From Marinobacterium alkalitolerans (GTDB lineage: Bacteria; Pseudomonadota; Gammaproteobacteria; Pseudomonadales; Balneatricaceae), in contig NZ_JACVEW010000012.1 of assembly GCF_017776525.1 (NCBI RefSeq), positions 44,645 to 108,644 on the forward strand: a DNA stretch of 64,000 bases, written 5' to 3'. Below the pieces are notes generated by a model. It worked only from the letters and a program-made list of their open reading frames with translations. It had not been told where the DNA came from and did not search any database. Made by a program: the position numbers and the translations under genes. Shown here in pieces: positions 46,105 to 54,952 of the stretch (position 1 is the first letter of the stretch; each line of letters starts with the position of its first letter).

Positions 46105-46620
46105 TTACTCGGGCACCGGCAGCGGCCTGGGGTTATCCCAGGGCGTCTGGACCGGGCGGTTAAAGCGACTGGTGGTGCAGAAGTGCGCGATCTTCCAGTG
46201 CTCGCCTTCCTTCCGAAAGCGCACGTTCAGCAGCGCACTGCTGAGCTGGGAGCGCCCATCGGCAAAGGTCGCGGTCTGCAGCAGAACCCAGGTGCCTTCG
46301 GCATCGGTCTCGCCCAGCACGTCGACCCTTTCCGAAGTCAGGAAATGCACATTCAGAGCAAAGTGCGCGGGTGGTTGCGTATAGGTCGAAAACATCTCCC
46401 GGATCGCAGCGCGACCTTCACGGCGGCCAAAGGTCGCGGCATAACGCTTGCCCTTGCCTTCCCACACCGCATCCTCGGTGAACAGCGCCATCAGCGGATC
46501 CAGGTCAAAGCCTTCGTCCAGGTAGTCGCACAGCTGCATGTATTCATGCAGGCAGGCACTTACATCCCGGGCCGCTTCCAGTGCGTTGACGCGCTTCCGC
46601 AGTTGCTCCAGTTCGCTCAT
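46105..46620 (-). CDS. iacI: SnoaL/NTF2-like protein (IacI-like)
   Basis: 171 residues from the ATG at 46620 with a strong GAGGAG ribosome site; a start at 46638 is upstream in frame. SnoaL-like fold (YMQLCDYLDEGFDLDPLMALFTEDAVWEG in three blocks, GREGRAAIREMF). Standard member of iac clusters; its exact step is not settled. Overlaps the end of iacB. Confidence 0.83.
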   Translation of the reverse strand: MSELEQLRKRVNALEAARDVSACLHEYMQLCDYLDEGFDLDPLMALFTEDAVWEGKGKRYAATFGRREGRAAIREMFSTYTQPPAHFALNVHFLTSERVDVLGETDAEGTWVLLQTATFADGRSQLSSALLNVRFRKEGEHWKIAHFCTTSRFNRPVQTPWDNPRPLPVPE

Positions 46621-46630
46621 GCTGGACTCC

Positions 46631-46993
46631 TCAGGCACGCTGCACGATCAGTTCACGACCGATCCGAGCTTCTACCTTGGCGTAGCGCCACAGCTTGTAG
46701 GGGCCCTTGCCCACCTCAGTGGAGCGGAACAGGTTGCAGCAGGCGCATACGGTGTCGTAATCCTTCACATCTGCCAGCAGGTAAGTCGTCCAGGGGTAAC
46801 CGCTGGATGGCCCAACCATGCTCTGGTCGTCATCCATGTTGCCGATCACTTCAACGCCATCCATGTCGTGAATGCCGTTCCACATTTCGCCAAAGGCCGC
46901 CCAGACATCGAGCTGCTCCTCACGCGGCGCATCCATGAAGTTCTGATTGATGCCCATGCAAAAAAGAACGCGCAAAGGTGTCTTGTCACTCAT
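46631..46993 (-). CDS. iacB: Small protein of the indole-3-acetate cluster (IacB-like)
   Basis: 120 residues, no membrane or metal motif, with a strong AGGAG ribosome site. The block LRVLFCMGINQNF and the ending PYKLWRYAKVEARIGRELI agree with IacB as far as I can recognise it. It lies directly after iacA, the expected place. Assignment rests mainly on order and size. Confidence 0.7.
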   Translation of the reverse strand: MSDKTPLRVLFCMGINQNFMDAPREEQLDVWAAFGEMWNGIHDMDGVEVIGNMDDDQSMVGPSSGYPWTTYLLADVKDYDTVCACCNLFRSTEVGKGPYKLWRYAKVEARIGRELIVQRA

Positions 46994-47017
46994 GGTGTGT
47001 CTCCTTGTTATTGTTGG

Positions 47018-48166
47018 TTACAGGTAGCCCGGCAAGGGGTCATGACCGAAGAACATGGCCCCGGCATTTTTCAGGGTGACGGCCCCCATGAAGGCGTGCT
47101 GTGTCGCCATCATGGAATCACGCAGAATGCGGGACAGGGGGTGGTCGTTATAGGTACTGGTCATGCCAGCCACCTGGTAGGCAATGCGAATGGCTTCGGC
47201 ACATTCATGGGTCAGGTTGGTGGTCGCAAGGCGCACCAGGTTGATCTGGTCGCGACTGGGGGTGCCGCCTGCCTGAATGCTGTTCCAGGCATCCTCGGTG
47301 GCTTCATAAAAGAAGGCGCGAGACGCACGCAGCTTGGCTTCCGCCCTGGCTATCTCGATCTGAACGTATTCACGTTCTCCCAGGTTCGGTGCGCCTGTGA
47401 CCGATTTGCGGCCTGCCGCCATACCCTGAACCACATCCAGCGCCTCACGCGCAAGACCAGCCGTGGTTACGGACAGCACCTGAGCGGCGAAGGCCAGTGA
47501 GGGATAGCGGAAGAAGTCGGAATCGATATTGGGCTTGCCACCGCGAACGAAGGTCCACTCCTCCGGTACAAACACCTCTTCAACAACCAGATCGTGACTG
47601 CCGGTTCCCACCATGCCGATCACGTCCCAGTTGGGCTCGATCTTGACCTGACTGGCCGGCATGACGGCCATGCGCGGCAGGGGTTCACCGTTATCCGGCT
47701 GAATGCCGACGCCGATGAGACAGGCGCCCATACAGCCGCTGCCAAACTTCCAGCGGCCATTCACGATGTAGCCACCGTCAACCTTGCGGGCGGGCTGGGT
47801 CGGAAAGATGCCACCGGCGAACACGATGTTCGGCGTCTCGGACCAGACCTTGTCGATGGTGGCGGGGGGCAGGGCTGCAAGATACGCCGGGTTCATGCCA
47901 AAACTGGCAACCCAGCCGGCCGAACCATCGGCCGCCGCCATCGCTTCCACCATCTGGAGAAACTCCATTGGACTGCGCTCATCACCGCCCAATGACTTGG
48001 GGACCATCGCCCGATACACACCGATGTCCTTGAAGGACTCGATAATGTCCTGGGAGATGTACTTCTGGTCTTCGAACTCCTGTCGGCGCGTACGCACCTC
48101 GTCCAGCAGGGCATCGAACACGGTGTCTCCGCCCCAGAGGGATTTATCGATTTGATAACCAGGCAT
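47018..48166 (-). CDS. iacA: Acyl-CoA dehydrogenase-fold flavin monooxygenase (IacA-like)
   Basis: 382 residues with the two-component flavin monooxygenase fold (group D, as HPAH C2 and HsaA): EFLQMVEAMAAADGSAGWVA, FAGGIFPTQPARKVDGGYIVNGRWKF in parts, GMVGTGSHDLVVEEVFVP. In the iac pathway this enzyme starts attack on indole-3-acetate using reduced flavin; IacG further down is the likely reductase. First gene of the cluster, with iacR divergent. Confidence 0.87.
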   Translation of the reverse strand: MPGYQIDKSLWGGDTVFDALLDEVRTRRQEFEDQKYISQDIIESFKDIGVYRAMVPKSLGGDERSPMEFLQMVEAMAAADGSAGWVASFGMNPAYLAALPPATIDKVWSETPNIVFAGGIFPTQPARKVDGGYIVNGRWKFGSGCMGACLIGVGIQPDNGEPLPRMAVMPASQVKIEPNWDVIGMVGTGSHDLVVEEVFVPEEWTFVRGGKPNIDSDFFRYPSLAFAAQVLSVTTAGLAREALDVVQGMAAGRKSVTGAPNLGEREYVQIEIARAEAKLRASRAFFYEATEDAWNSIQAGGTPSRDQINLVRLATTNLTHECAEAIRIAYQVAGMTSTYNDHPLSRILRDSMMATQHAFMGAVTLKNAGAMFFGHDPLPGYL

Positions 48167-48319
48167 ATCGCTCGGCTCCCGTAATTGTTGTCTTTATTGT
48201 TCGGCGGCCTTACCCCGCCGGAGGCCTTTCGACCCTTGATTCCCTGCGGTTTCGGACAATTATGAGTGCTTCCAGATGCCCGAATAGCTTCACAAAGAAT
48301 TTCACCCATCACTTGATTC

Positions 48320-48334
48320 GTCAACTAAACTGAC
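48320..48334. promoter_or_regulatory. Putative IacR operator, iacA side
   Basis: GTCAACTAAACTGAC, an imperfect palindrome. Read on the minus strand it contains TTGAC, a good -35, about 150 bp upstream of iacA. It shares GTCAACTA-A-T--AC with the element before iacR. Confidence 0.42.
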
Positions 48335-48628
48335 AGGGCAAAAGCGATGCCAACGGAACGCTTTTACATCAGAACGAAGTCCAGCAAGGAATATACCAAC
48401 GAAATAAAAATCATAGAAAAAGCTGCCAAAAATCACCAAAAAGACGAAAAAACACTTATTAAAAACAAAATATTCGCTAAAGCGCGGCACCGGCCAGCCA
48501 TCTACAATCCCAATTTCGACACCTGTAAATCCCGATTTCGGATACAGACAGGGCTCAAAAATGGGGCATAAAATAGTGCTGCGCACCAAATATTTTCACT
48601 GCATTAAAATTCAGGATATACTTTCCCA

Positions 48629-48643
48629 GTCAACTATATTCAC
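48629..48643. promoter_or_regulatory. Putative IacR operator, iacR side
   Basis: GTCAACTATATTCAC, 42 bp before the iacR ATG. It includes TATATT, a likely -10 of iacR. Between the two elements (48335-48628) the DNA is AT-rich with no supported gene. Confidence 0.42.
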
Positions 48644-48685
48644 TGATACCGCATACACGCTCGGCCATGGAGACCTGATTTCGCG

Positions 48686-49168
48686 ATGAGCAACAAACGC
48701 AAAGCCGACATGTACGACCCGCTCAGCGACGACTTTAAAAGACGTGAATTCCCGTTTTATTGGGTGGCCCAGCTCAACGCACGCTACACTCAGGAGATGG
48801 AACGCCTGCTAAAGCGTGTCGATATGGATGTACCCCGCTGGCGTATCATCATGATCCTGAAAGAACATTCGGAGCTGAGCATCTCCGAGATCGCGGATCA
48901 TGCCGTTGCTAAACTGCCCACTACGACCAAGATTCTGTACCGCATGCGTGACGAAGAACTGGTAACACTGAAAACGTCACCGGAAGACGGCCGAGTGACA
49001 CTGGTATCGCTAACAGAGAAAGGGGCAGAGCGACTGGAGGAGATTCGAGGCTCGGTCAGCCAACTGTTCAAGCGCAGCTTCAAGGGACTGACCTCGGCCC
49101 AGATCAGCCGGGCCAACACCCTGCTGGCCAAAATCTATGACAACCTGAGCCGCGACCCTGACTGGTAG
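48686..49168 (+). CDS. iacR: MarR-family repressor of the iac cluster (IacR-like)
   Basis: 160 residues. Winged helix with DMDVPRWRIIMILKEHSELS, ISEIADHAVAKLPTTTKILYRM and the wing DGRVTLVSLTEKG. In known iac systems a MarR protein represses the divergent operon until indole-3-acetate is present. Divergent from iacA with a 519-bp gap. Confidence 0.85.
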   Translation: MSNKRKADMYDPLSDDFKRREFPFYWVAQLNARYTQEMERLLKRVDMDVPRWRIIMILKEHSELSISEIADHAVAKLPTTTKILYRMRDEELVTLKTSPEDGRVTLVSLTEKGAERLEEIRGSVSQLFKRSFKGLTSAQISRANTLLAKIYDNLSRDPDW

Positions 49169-49228
49169 CCACTTCAGGGGCCACCCACCGAATGATATGA
49201 TCGCGCTTTTCTGGCCGGAAGCTCCATT

Positions 49229-49942
49229 GTGAACCTGATCCTGTTATACACCTCCGACTTTATTGATGCCCGACATGTCAGGATCAGTGACCGCAGGTTT
49301 CACCACATGCGCCAGGTTCACGACGCCCAGCCGGGTGACAGCTTCAAGGTCGGCGTTCTGAATGGGCTGATCGGCCGCGGGGACGTTGTCGCACGCAACG
49401 ACGACTATATTGATCTCTCCATCCGACTGGACCGCGCACCGCCAAAACCCCTTCCGCTGCGCCTGATTATGGCCCTGCCGCGCCCCAAAATGCTCAAGCG
49501 CACGCTGGAAACCGTGGCCACCCTCGGCGTCAAGGAGCTTTGGCTGATCAACTCCTACCGTGTAGACAAAAGCTACTGGTCGACACCGATACTCGCGCCT
49601 GCGCGAATCCGCGAACATTTTCTGCTGGGGCTGGAACAAGCCGGCGATACGCGCATGCCTGAAGTGCACATTCGCAAGCGCTTCAAGCCCTTTGTGGAAG
49701 ACGAGCTGGCCGACATTGCCAAGGGTACTCGCGCACTGGTCGCACACCCCTATGACGCCGAGCCTTGCCCTCACGCCTGCAGCGACGCCACCACACTGGC
49801 CATTGGCCCCGAAGGCGGTTTCATTGCCTATGAAGTGGAAAAACTGCAGGCGGCCGGACTGACCCCCATCCACCTTGGCCCCCGCATCCTGAGGGTAGAG
49901 ACTGCGGTACCGGTCCTGCTTTCCAGGCTGTTCCCGCTGTAA
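49229..49942 (+). CDS. rsmE: 16S rRNA m3U1498 methyltransferase
   Basis: 237 residues from a GTG preceded by GGAAG. SPOUT-class knot enzyme with the C-terminal motifs IGPEGGF and LGPRILRVETA; N-terminal PUA-like part (RRFHHMRQVHDAQPGD). Methylates U1498 of 16S rRNA. Housekeeping gene that marks the end of the catabolic block. Confidence 0.94.
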   Translation: MNLILLYTSDFIDARHVRISDRRFHHMRQVHDAQPGDSFKVGVLNGLIGRGDVVARNDDYIDLSIRLDRAPPKPLPLRLIMALPRPKMLKRTLETVATLGVKELWLINSYRVDKSYWSTPILAPARIREHFLLGLEQAGDTRMPEVHIRKRFKPFVEDELADIAKGTRALVAHPYDAEPCPHACSDATTLAIGPEGGFIAYEVEKLQAAGLTPIHLGPRILRVETAVPVLLSRLFPL

Positions 49943-50048
49943 ACCTGATCTACCTCAATGGAACAGTTTGACCTGCCCCCCTTATAATCAGCACAGCGAA
50001 GTATTAATAAGAATCAGACTCACTACCGTTGACAGACAACCTTAAACT

Positions 50049-50067
50049 GATAATAATTCGCATTAAC
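50049..50067 (+). promoter_or_regulatory. Fur box before the iron importer
   Basis: GATAATAATTCGCATTAAC matches the 19-bp Fur consensus at 14 positions and sits about 50 bp before the start codon. Confidence 0.7.
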
Positions 50068-50115
50068 TTTTTGGTATATTTGATTCCGGCATCCTGCCGA
50101 CGTATGGAGAAACAG

Positions 50116-51141
50116 ATGACTGCAAAGAAAGTACTGCTGACAGGTATTGCGCTTACGGCTTTTGCGGGAACGGCTCAGGCAGCTGATGAGGTAAACATTT
50201 ATTCCTACCGTCAGGAGTTTCTGATCAAGCCGCTGCTGGAAGCCTTTACTCAGGAGACCGGCATCAAGGCCAATGTCATCTTTTCCAAGAAAGGTCTGCT
50301 TGAGCGACTGGAGCACGAGGGTGCCAACTCGCCGGCGGACGTCATCCTGACCTCCGACATCGGCCCGCTGCATGATGCGGTTGAACGGGATCTGGTGGCT
50401 CCCATCGACAGCGATGTTGTCGACAGCAACGTACCTTCACACTATCGCTCCAAGGAAGACAAGTGGGTGGGCCTGACCGCGCGTTCACGCATCATCTATG
50501 CCTCCAAGGACCGTGTTGAGCCGGGCGAAGTTCAAACCTACGAAGACCTGGCCGATCCTAAATGGAAGGGTCGCATCTGCACCCGCAGCGGCAAGCACTC
50601 CTACAACCTTTCCCTGATCGGCTCCATGATCGAGCACCATGGCGCTGAAGAAGCCGAACAGTGGCTGAGCGCAGTGAAAGATAACCTGGCTCGCCGCCCT
50701 CAGGGTAACGACCGCGCCCAGGTCAAGGCCGTCAAGGAAGGTCAGTGCGATCTGGCACTGGGCAACAGCTACTACTACGGCAAAATGCTGACCAACGAAA
50801 AGCAGCCGGAACAGGTCGAGTGGGCCAAGTCGGTTAACCTGATCTTCCCGAACCAGGATGGCCGCGGTGCTCACATGAGCATCTCCGGTGCCGCACTGGC
50901 AAAGCATGCCCCTCACAAGGATGCCGCCATCAAGCTGATCGAGTTCCTGACCAGCGAACAGGCACAGCGCATGTATGCCGAGGTGAACTACGAGTTTCCG
51001 GTACGCCCGGGCATTGAGTGGTCCGATCTGCTGAAAGAGCACATGAGTGACTTCAAGGCAGACGAAGTCAACCTGGGTGATGTGGTCAAGCATCGCGCCG
51101 AAGCATCCCGCATGGTTGATCAGGTCGGTTTTGACAACTGA
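50116..51141 (+). CDS. Periplasmic ferric-iron binding protein (FbpA/FutA type)
   Basis: 341 residues from the ATG at 50116, seven bases after GGAG; the longer frame from 50029 covers the Fur box. Signal peptide ends TAQA. VNIYSYRQEFLIKPLLEAF, ILTSDIGPLHDAVERDL, and the tyrosine pair in NSYYYGKML that binds Fe(III). Captures iron in the periplasm for the permease encoded next. Under Fur control by sequence. Confidence 0.9.
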   Translation: MTAKKVLLTGIALTAFAGTAQAADEVNIYSYRQEFLIKPLLEAFTQETGIKANVIFSKKGLLERLEHEGANSPADVILTSDIGPLHDAVERDLVAPIDSDVVDSNVPSHYRSKEDKWVGLTARSRIIYASKDRVEPGEVQTYEDLADPKWKGRICTRSGKHSYNLSLIGSMIEHHGAEEAEQWLSAVKDNLARRPQGNDRAQVKAVKEGQCDLALGNSYYYGKMLTNEKQPEQVEWAKSVNLIFPNQDGRGAHMSISGAALAKHAPHKDAAIKLIEFLTSEQAQRMYAEVNYEFPVRPGIEWSDLLKEHMSDFKADEVNLGDVVKHRAEASRMVDQVGFDN

Positions 51142-51173
51142 TCAACCGTCGAATAATCGACAGTTGCACGCTG

Positions 51174-51200
51174 AAACGGTAGTCTTCCCGGCTACCGTTT
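51174..51200 (+). terminator. Hairpin between binding protein and permease genes
   Basis: AAACGGTAG / CTACCGTTT, 9-bp stem and 9-base loop ending in TTT. It probably acts as a partial terminator, so more binding protein than permease is made. Confidence 0.65.
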
Positions 51201-51219
51201 CTGTGCTGATACTCGAACC

Positions 51220-52911
51220 ATGACCGACATCACCGCCACCGCCTCAGCCACGCTGGTCGATACCCGCAAGCCTCGCCGCTACATGCCGGGCTGGTATTCG
51301 ATCGCCTGGGGCAGCGCCATTCTGGTGATGCTTCCCGTGCTCGCCGTTTTCTGGCTGGCACTGTTCCCGACCGACAACATCTGGCCCCATCTGGCCGAGA
51401 CGGTCCTCCCCGTTTACGTGCAAACCACCCTGCTGCTGCTGGCAGGCGTGGGCGGCCTGTCCGTCGCCATCGGGGTCAGCAGCGCCTGGCTGGTCACCAT
51501 GTGCAACTTTCCCGGCAGGCGTCTGTTTGAGTGGGCTTTGCTGCTGCCCTTTGCCATGCCGGCCTACCTGATCGCCTACCTCTACACCGACTTGCTGGAA
51601 TATGCCGGCCCTCTGCAGACGTTTCTGCGCGAGCTTTTTGGCTGGCAAACCGCAAGGGACTACTGGTTCCCCGAGATCAGAAGCCTGGGCGGCGCTATCG
51701 GCATGCTCACGCTGGTGCTGTATCCATATGTCTACCTGCTGGCGCGCGCCAGCTTTCTGGAGCAGTCCATGAGCATCCGGGATGCCAGCCGCATATTCGG
51801 TTGCACGCCCTGGCAGAGCTTCTATCGCGTTTCCCTGCCCATTGCGCGCCCGGCGATTGCCGTGGGCCTTTCACTGGTCTCCATGGAAACCCTGAATGAC
51901 TTTGGTACGGTCGATTACTTTGCCGTCAAAAGCCTCTCGGCCGGGATTTACGACGCCTGGCTGAACCGGGGCAACCTGGGTGCGGCCGCACAGATCGCCA
52001 CTCTGATGATGGTATTTGTGATCATGCTAATATCACTTGAGCGCATCGCACGTTCGCGCCAGCGTCAGTTTACCGGCAGCGACCGCTTCAGAAGCATCGA
52101 CCGTTACAGCCTGAGTCCCGCACGCGCATGGCTGGCCACTCTGGCGTGCGCCCTGCCCGTCATTCTGGGTTTTCTGATTCCCTTTCTGGTGCTGGGAAGC
52201 TACGCCATACGCCGGCTGGACCAGTTCGCGGAAGCCGACTTTCTGGCCTACGCCAGTCACAGTTTTACGCTTTCAGCACTGGCAGCCCTGCTGACCGTGG
52301 CGATTGCCGTCATTCTGGCCTACAGCAAACGTCTCTACCCGACACAGCGTTCACTTACCCTTGCCGCGCGTTTCAGCAGCATGGGCTATGCATTGCCGGG
52401 TGCGGTGCTGGCAATCGGGGTGATTATCCCGCTGGCCGCATTCGACAACAGCGTGGATGCGTTCATGCGTGAATACTTCGGTATCAGCACCGGCCTCTTG
52501 TTAAGCGGTACGCCCTTCGCGATCGTTTTTGCCTATTGCGTTCGCTTTCTGGCCGTTTCCAGTGGCAGCGTGGATGCTTCACTGGCCAAGGTCACGCCCA
52601 GCATGGATATGGCCTCACGCTCACTGGGGCTGAACCCGTTACAAACACTGCGCCGCGTTCACCTGCCTCTGATCCGAGGCGGCCTGTTAACGGCGGTGCT
52701 GGTGGTGTTTGTGGATGCCATGAAAGAACTGCCGGCCACCTTGATCCTGCGGCCGTTCAACTACGATACGCTGGCCACTTACGTGTACCAGTACGCGTCG
52801 GACGAGATGCTGGAAACCAGTTCGCTGGCTGCGATGCTGATCGTGCTGGTGGGAATCGTGCCGGTGATTCTATTGAGCCGAACCATTACTTCTACGCGCC
52901 AGGGGAACTAG
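51220..52911 (+). CDS. Ferric-iron ABC importer permease (FbpB type, two-domain)
   Basis: 563 residues, about 12 membrane segments in two homologous halves, each with the ABC permease EAA-type loop (DASRIFGCTPWQSFYRVSLPIARP and ASRSLGLNPLQTLRRVHLPLI in parts). Pairs with the iron-binding protein. No ATPase gene follows, so the energy subunit must be encoded elsewhere. Its stop shares CTAG with the stop of the convergent heme oxygenase gene. Confidence 0.9.
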   Translation: MTDITATASATLVDTRKPRRYMPGWYSIAWGSAILVMLPVLAVFWLALFPTDNIWPHLAETVLPVYVQTTLLLLAGVGGLSVAIGVSSAWLVTMCNFPGRRLFEWALLLPFAMPAYLIAYLYTDLLEYAGPLQTFLRELFGWQTARDYWFPEIRSLGGAIGMLTLVLYPYVYLLARASFLEQSMSIRDASRIFGCTPWQSFYRVSLPIARPAIAVGLSLVSMETLNDFGTVDYFAVKSLSAGIYDAWLNRGNLGAAAQIATLMMVFVIMLISLERIARSRQRQFTGSDRFRSIDRYSLSPARAWLATLACALPVILGFLIPFLVLGSYAIRRLDQFAEADFLAYASHSFTLSALAALLTVAIAVILAYSKRLYPTQRSLTLAARFSSMGYALPGAVLAIGVIIPLAAFDNSVDAFMREYFGISTGLLLSGTPFAIVFAYCVRFLAVSSGSVDASLAKVTPSMDMASRSLGLNPLQTLRRVHLPLIRGGLLTAVLVVFVDAMKELPATLILRPFNYDTLATYVYQYASDEMLETSSLAAMLIVLVGIVPVILLSRTITSTRQGN

Positions 52912-53456
52912 TCGTCCTCTTGCAGGACCTGGTCGGCCGCTTTCAGGTAAAGCAGGAACACCCGGCGGGCAGCAGAAATCGACGCTTGTATATCCGCTGG
53001 CTGTTCCAGCTCTTGTAAACGCCCCAACAATACCGGCCAAACCGAACTTCTGCTTGCAGCATTAGAGTAAAAGGTTTGCGGCAGCTGCGGTGAACCCGCC
53101 AGGTGCCTGGCAATAACCCTGGCGCCAAGGCGAGAGCCTTCAAGTACATACAAAGCCCCCAACCGCTCGGGCTCAGAGTGGAAAACCAAACCAGAAAAGC
53201 CACGCGTATCCGGCTTCTCACCGAGCTGGCTCAAATCCTGTTTAAGATAAACAGATAACCGGTCAGGCCGGAGAGCCGTATCAGGTTTCGACAGCAACGC
53301 GTTTTCCAGCGACAGTTGCGGTTTATAAAGCGCCTTCAATGCTCGTGTATATGCAATTGGGCAAAGCTCAGACGCCATAAGCGCGGTGTACACAGGGTGC
53401 TGATCCAGCTCCTCATGCAAACTTGATGTAGACTGCTTCAGCAATGCCCTGTCCAT
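52908..53456 (-). CDS. bphO: Heme oxygenase (BphO type)
   Basis: 182 residues from the ATG at 53456; a longer frame to 53525 lies inside the phytochrome gene. Proximal His in SSLHEELDQHP and the distal helix block GALYVLEGSRLGARVIARHL. Opens heme to biliverdin, the chromophore of bacteriophytochromes. It starts 5 bp after the phytochrome gene, in the same operon, which supports this role over iron recovery. Confidence 0.85.
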   Translation of the reverse strand: MDRALLKQSTSSLHEELDQHPVYTALMASELCPIAYTRALKALYKPQLSLENALLSKPDTALRPDRLSVYLKQDLSQLGEKPDTRGFSGLVFHSEPERLGALYVLEGSRLGARVIARHLAGSPQLPQTFYSNAASRSSVWPVLLGRLQELEQPADIQASISAARRVFLLYLKAADQVLQEDD

Positions 53457-53460
53457 ATAC

Positions 53461-54942
53461 TTATGCCTCTGGCAACCGGGCAAACCCTGGCAGCTCAATG
53501 GGATAATCCAGTGACTGCAGCTCATCGCGCAACCGCAATAACTGCAAGCGCACTTCCCGTGTCCATGGCTCGCTGTACCCTATTCGCTTCTCCACCCAGC
53601 GGGAAAAAGAGTGCCGAGGCGCTATCCCCAGTTCTCCATCATGAAACTCAGCAGGCTTGTCAGGGTTTCCTCCCCAGCTCACTTGCGCTATTTGCTCGGT
53701 GCGGAAAAAATAAAGACGAACCGACTCTCTTCCGTAACGCAGGCGGACGCCAGCTGCTCCCGCCACTTCGGTTAGCCAATCCTGACCGGACCAACCCCTG
53801 AAATGGTCGGTTGTAAATACGAACTCTCTGGACTGCTGCGTGAACCAGTCGTCGATCCAGGCAAGCTGGTCCTCTGACAGTTTCAGCCCCGCCTGCAAGC
53901 ACCGATTGCCATATAGCCATGCAACACCTTCAGCATTAAAACGCTTGCGCAGACTAAGATTGAACCTTTCCCAAACAGCCTCGCCAGACAAGGTGCTCAA
54001 GTCCCTGAGCTCCTTGCGCAACTCGTATCCGGTTTCGTCCAGCAGGCGCACCTTTTGACGGGTATTGAAGTCACGCAGATAAACATTGAACTGGCGCACC
54101 TTACTTGAAATCAGTCGTTTCACGGGCAATGGCAGCGCGGATGGCATGTCATCATGACAGGAAACGAGTGCATCCAGTCCCTGCCCCATAATGATGGGTA
54201 GACTGAAAGATGCCAGATCCCCCATGTTCTGCATGTAAATACTGTGCACAGGAGATACGCTGCGCATATCGGTATAGGTGAGATTAAGCACTCCACCCCC
54301 CCTGACCGGCACGGGCTCTTTGGAAGCATCTATAATGGAGCGCCAAGGGTTACGTAAATAAATATCACGTGCTATCTGAGGTATATCACTTGCGGGGAAG
54401 CGCAGCCCCGCATAGGTACCAGCCTGCTCATCACGAGTGACTTCAGTCAGAACAACCCCATCCCCCCCTTCCAGAAACTGGTAATACATGACCCTGCGAA
54501 AGCCCGTTACGTTGGCGATCCACTCAACCAGGGCCTGACGCATTGAAGCAAGGTGCCGATGACTCCGAACTGATTCAAGCAGGTCAAACTCGTACAGATT
54601 ACCGCGTCCCCGGAACGGCGTGATATCTATCAGGATTTCACCCGATTCCCCTCTGTTCAGAACGGCTTCTACCGGACCATCACCAAGGCCACCAAGCTGC
54701 TCCAAATAGTATCGGGAACCGGTAGTCGCGCCCAAGGATTCTGCCGCATACCGCAACTCGCCATGCAACACCTGGCCAACGTTACAGGAGTCAGATGTCA
54801 CAAACTCGCTGAGGTTATCCGAAACATGCGTCACAACGAACTCTGGCGATGCAACAATGAGCGCGCAACCTGCCTGTACATGGCCAGAAAACTGCAATGC
54901 TTCCCGCTCACACTGCGCCAGAAATCCCCTCGTCACTGACAT
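53461..54942 (-). CDS. Bacteriophytochrome photosensory protein without kinase domain
   Basis: 493 residues: PAS-GAF-PHY only. Chromophore Cys at residue 11 (QCEREALQFSGHVQAG), GAF motif PASDIPQIARDIY near 182, biliverdin pocket RSVSPVHSIYMQNMG near 230, and the PHY tongue motif PRHSFSRW near 441. All photosensory parts are intact but no histidine kinase or other output follows; normal bacteriophytochromes have about 720 residues or more. Its signal must pass to another protein, and the next gene upstream in the operon (11 bp) encodes a CheB/CheR/GGDEF/EAL fusion. Codon use and GC look less GC-rich than in the catabolic genes. Confidence 0.88.
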   Translation of the reverse strand: MSVTRGFLAQCEREALQFSGHVQAGCALIVASPEFVVTHVSDNLSEFVTSDSCNVGQVLHGELRYAAESLGATTGSRYYLEQLGGLGDGPVEAVLNRGESGEILIDITPFRGRGNLYEFDLLESVRSHRHLASMRQALVEWIANVTGFRRVMYYQFLEGGDGVVLTEVTRDEQAGTYAGLRFPASDIPQIARDIYLRNPWRSIIDASKEPVPVRGGGVLNLTYTDMRSVSPVHSIYMQNMGDLASFSLPIIMGQGLDALVSCHDDMPSALPLPVKRLISSKVRQFNVYLRDFNTRQKVRLLDETGYELRKELRDLSTLSGEAVWERFNLSLRKRFNAEGVAWLYGNRCLQAGLKLSEDQLAWIDDWFTQQSREFVFTTDHFRGWSGQDWLTEVAGAAGVRLRYGRESVRLYFFRTEQIAQVSWGGNPDKPAEFHDGELGIAPRHSFSRWVEKRIGYSEPWTREVRLQLLRLRDELQSLDYPIELPGFARLPEA

Positions 54943-54952
54943 GACCGTTCCT

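Noticed and set aside
45397..46938. 513-codon open frame antisense to iacC, iacI and iacB
   Set aside because: Crosses three real genes with ribosome sites and family matches on the other strand.
48347..48571. Possible 74-codon Lys-rich gene on the plus strand in the same gap
   Set aside because: Lys/Asn-rich product of A-rich DNA without a ribosome site.
48302..48589. Possible 95-codon gene on the minus strand in the iacA-iacR gap
   Set aside because: AT-rich, no ribosome site, no recognisable family, and it covers the putative operator.
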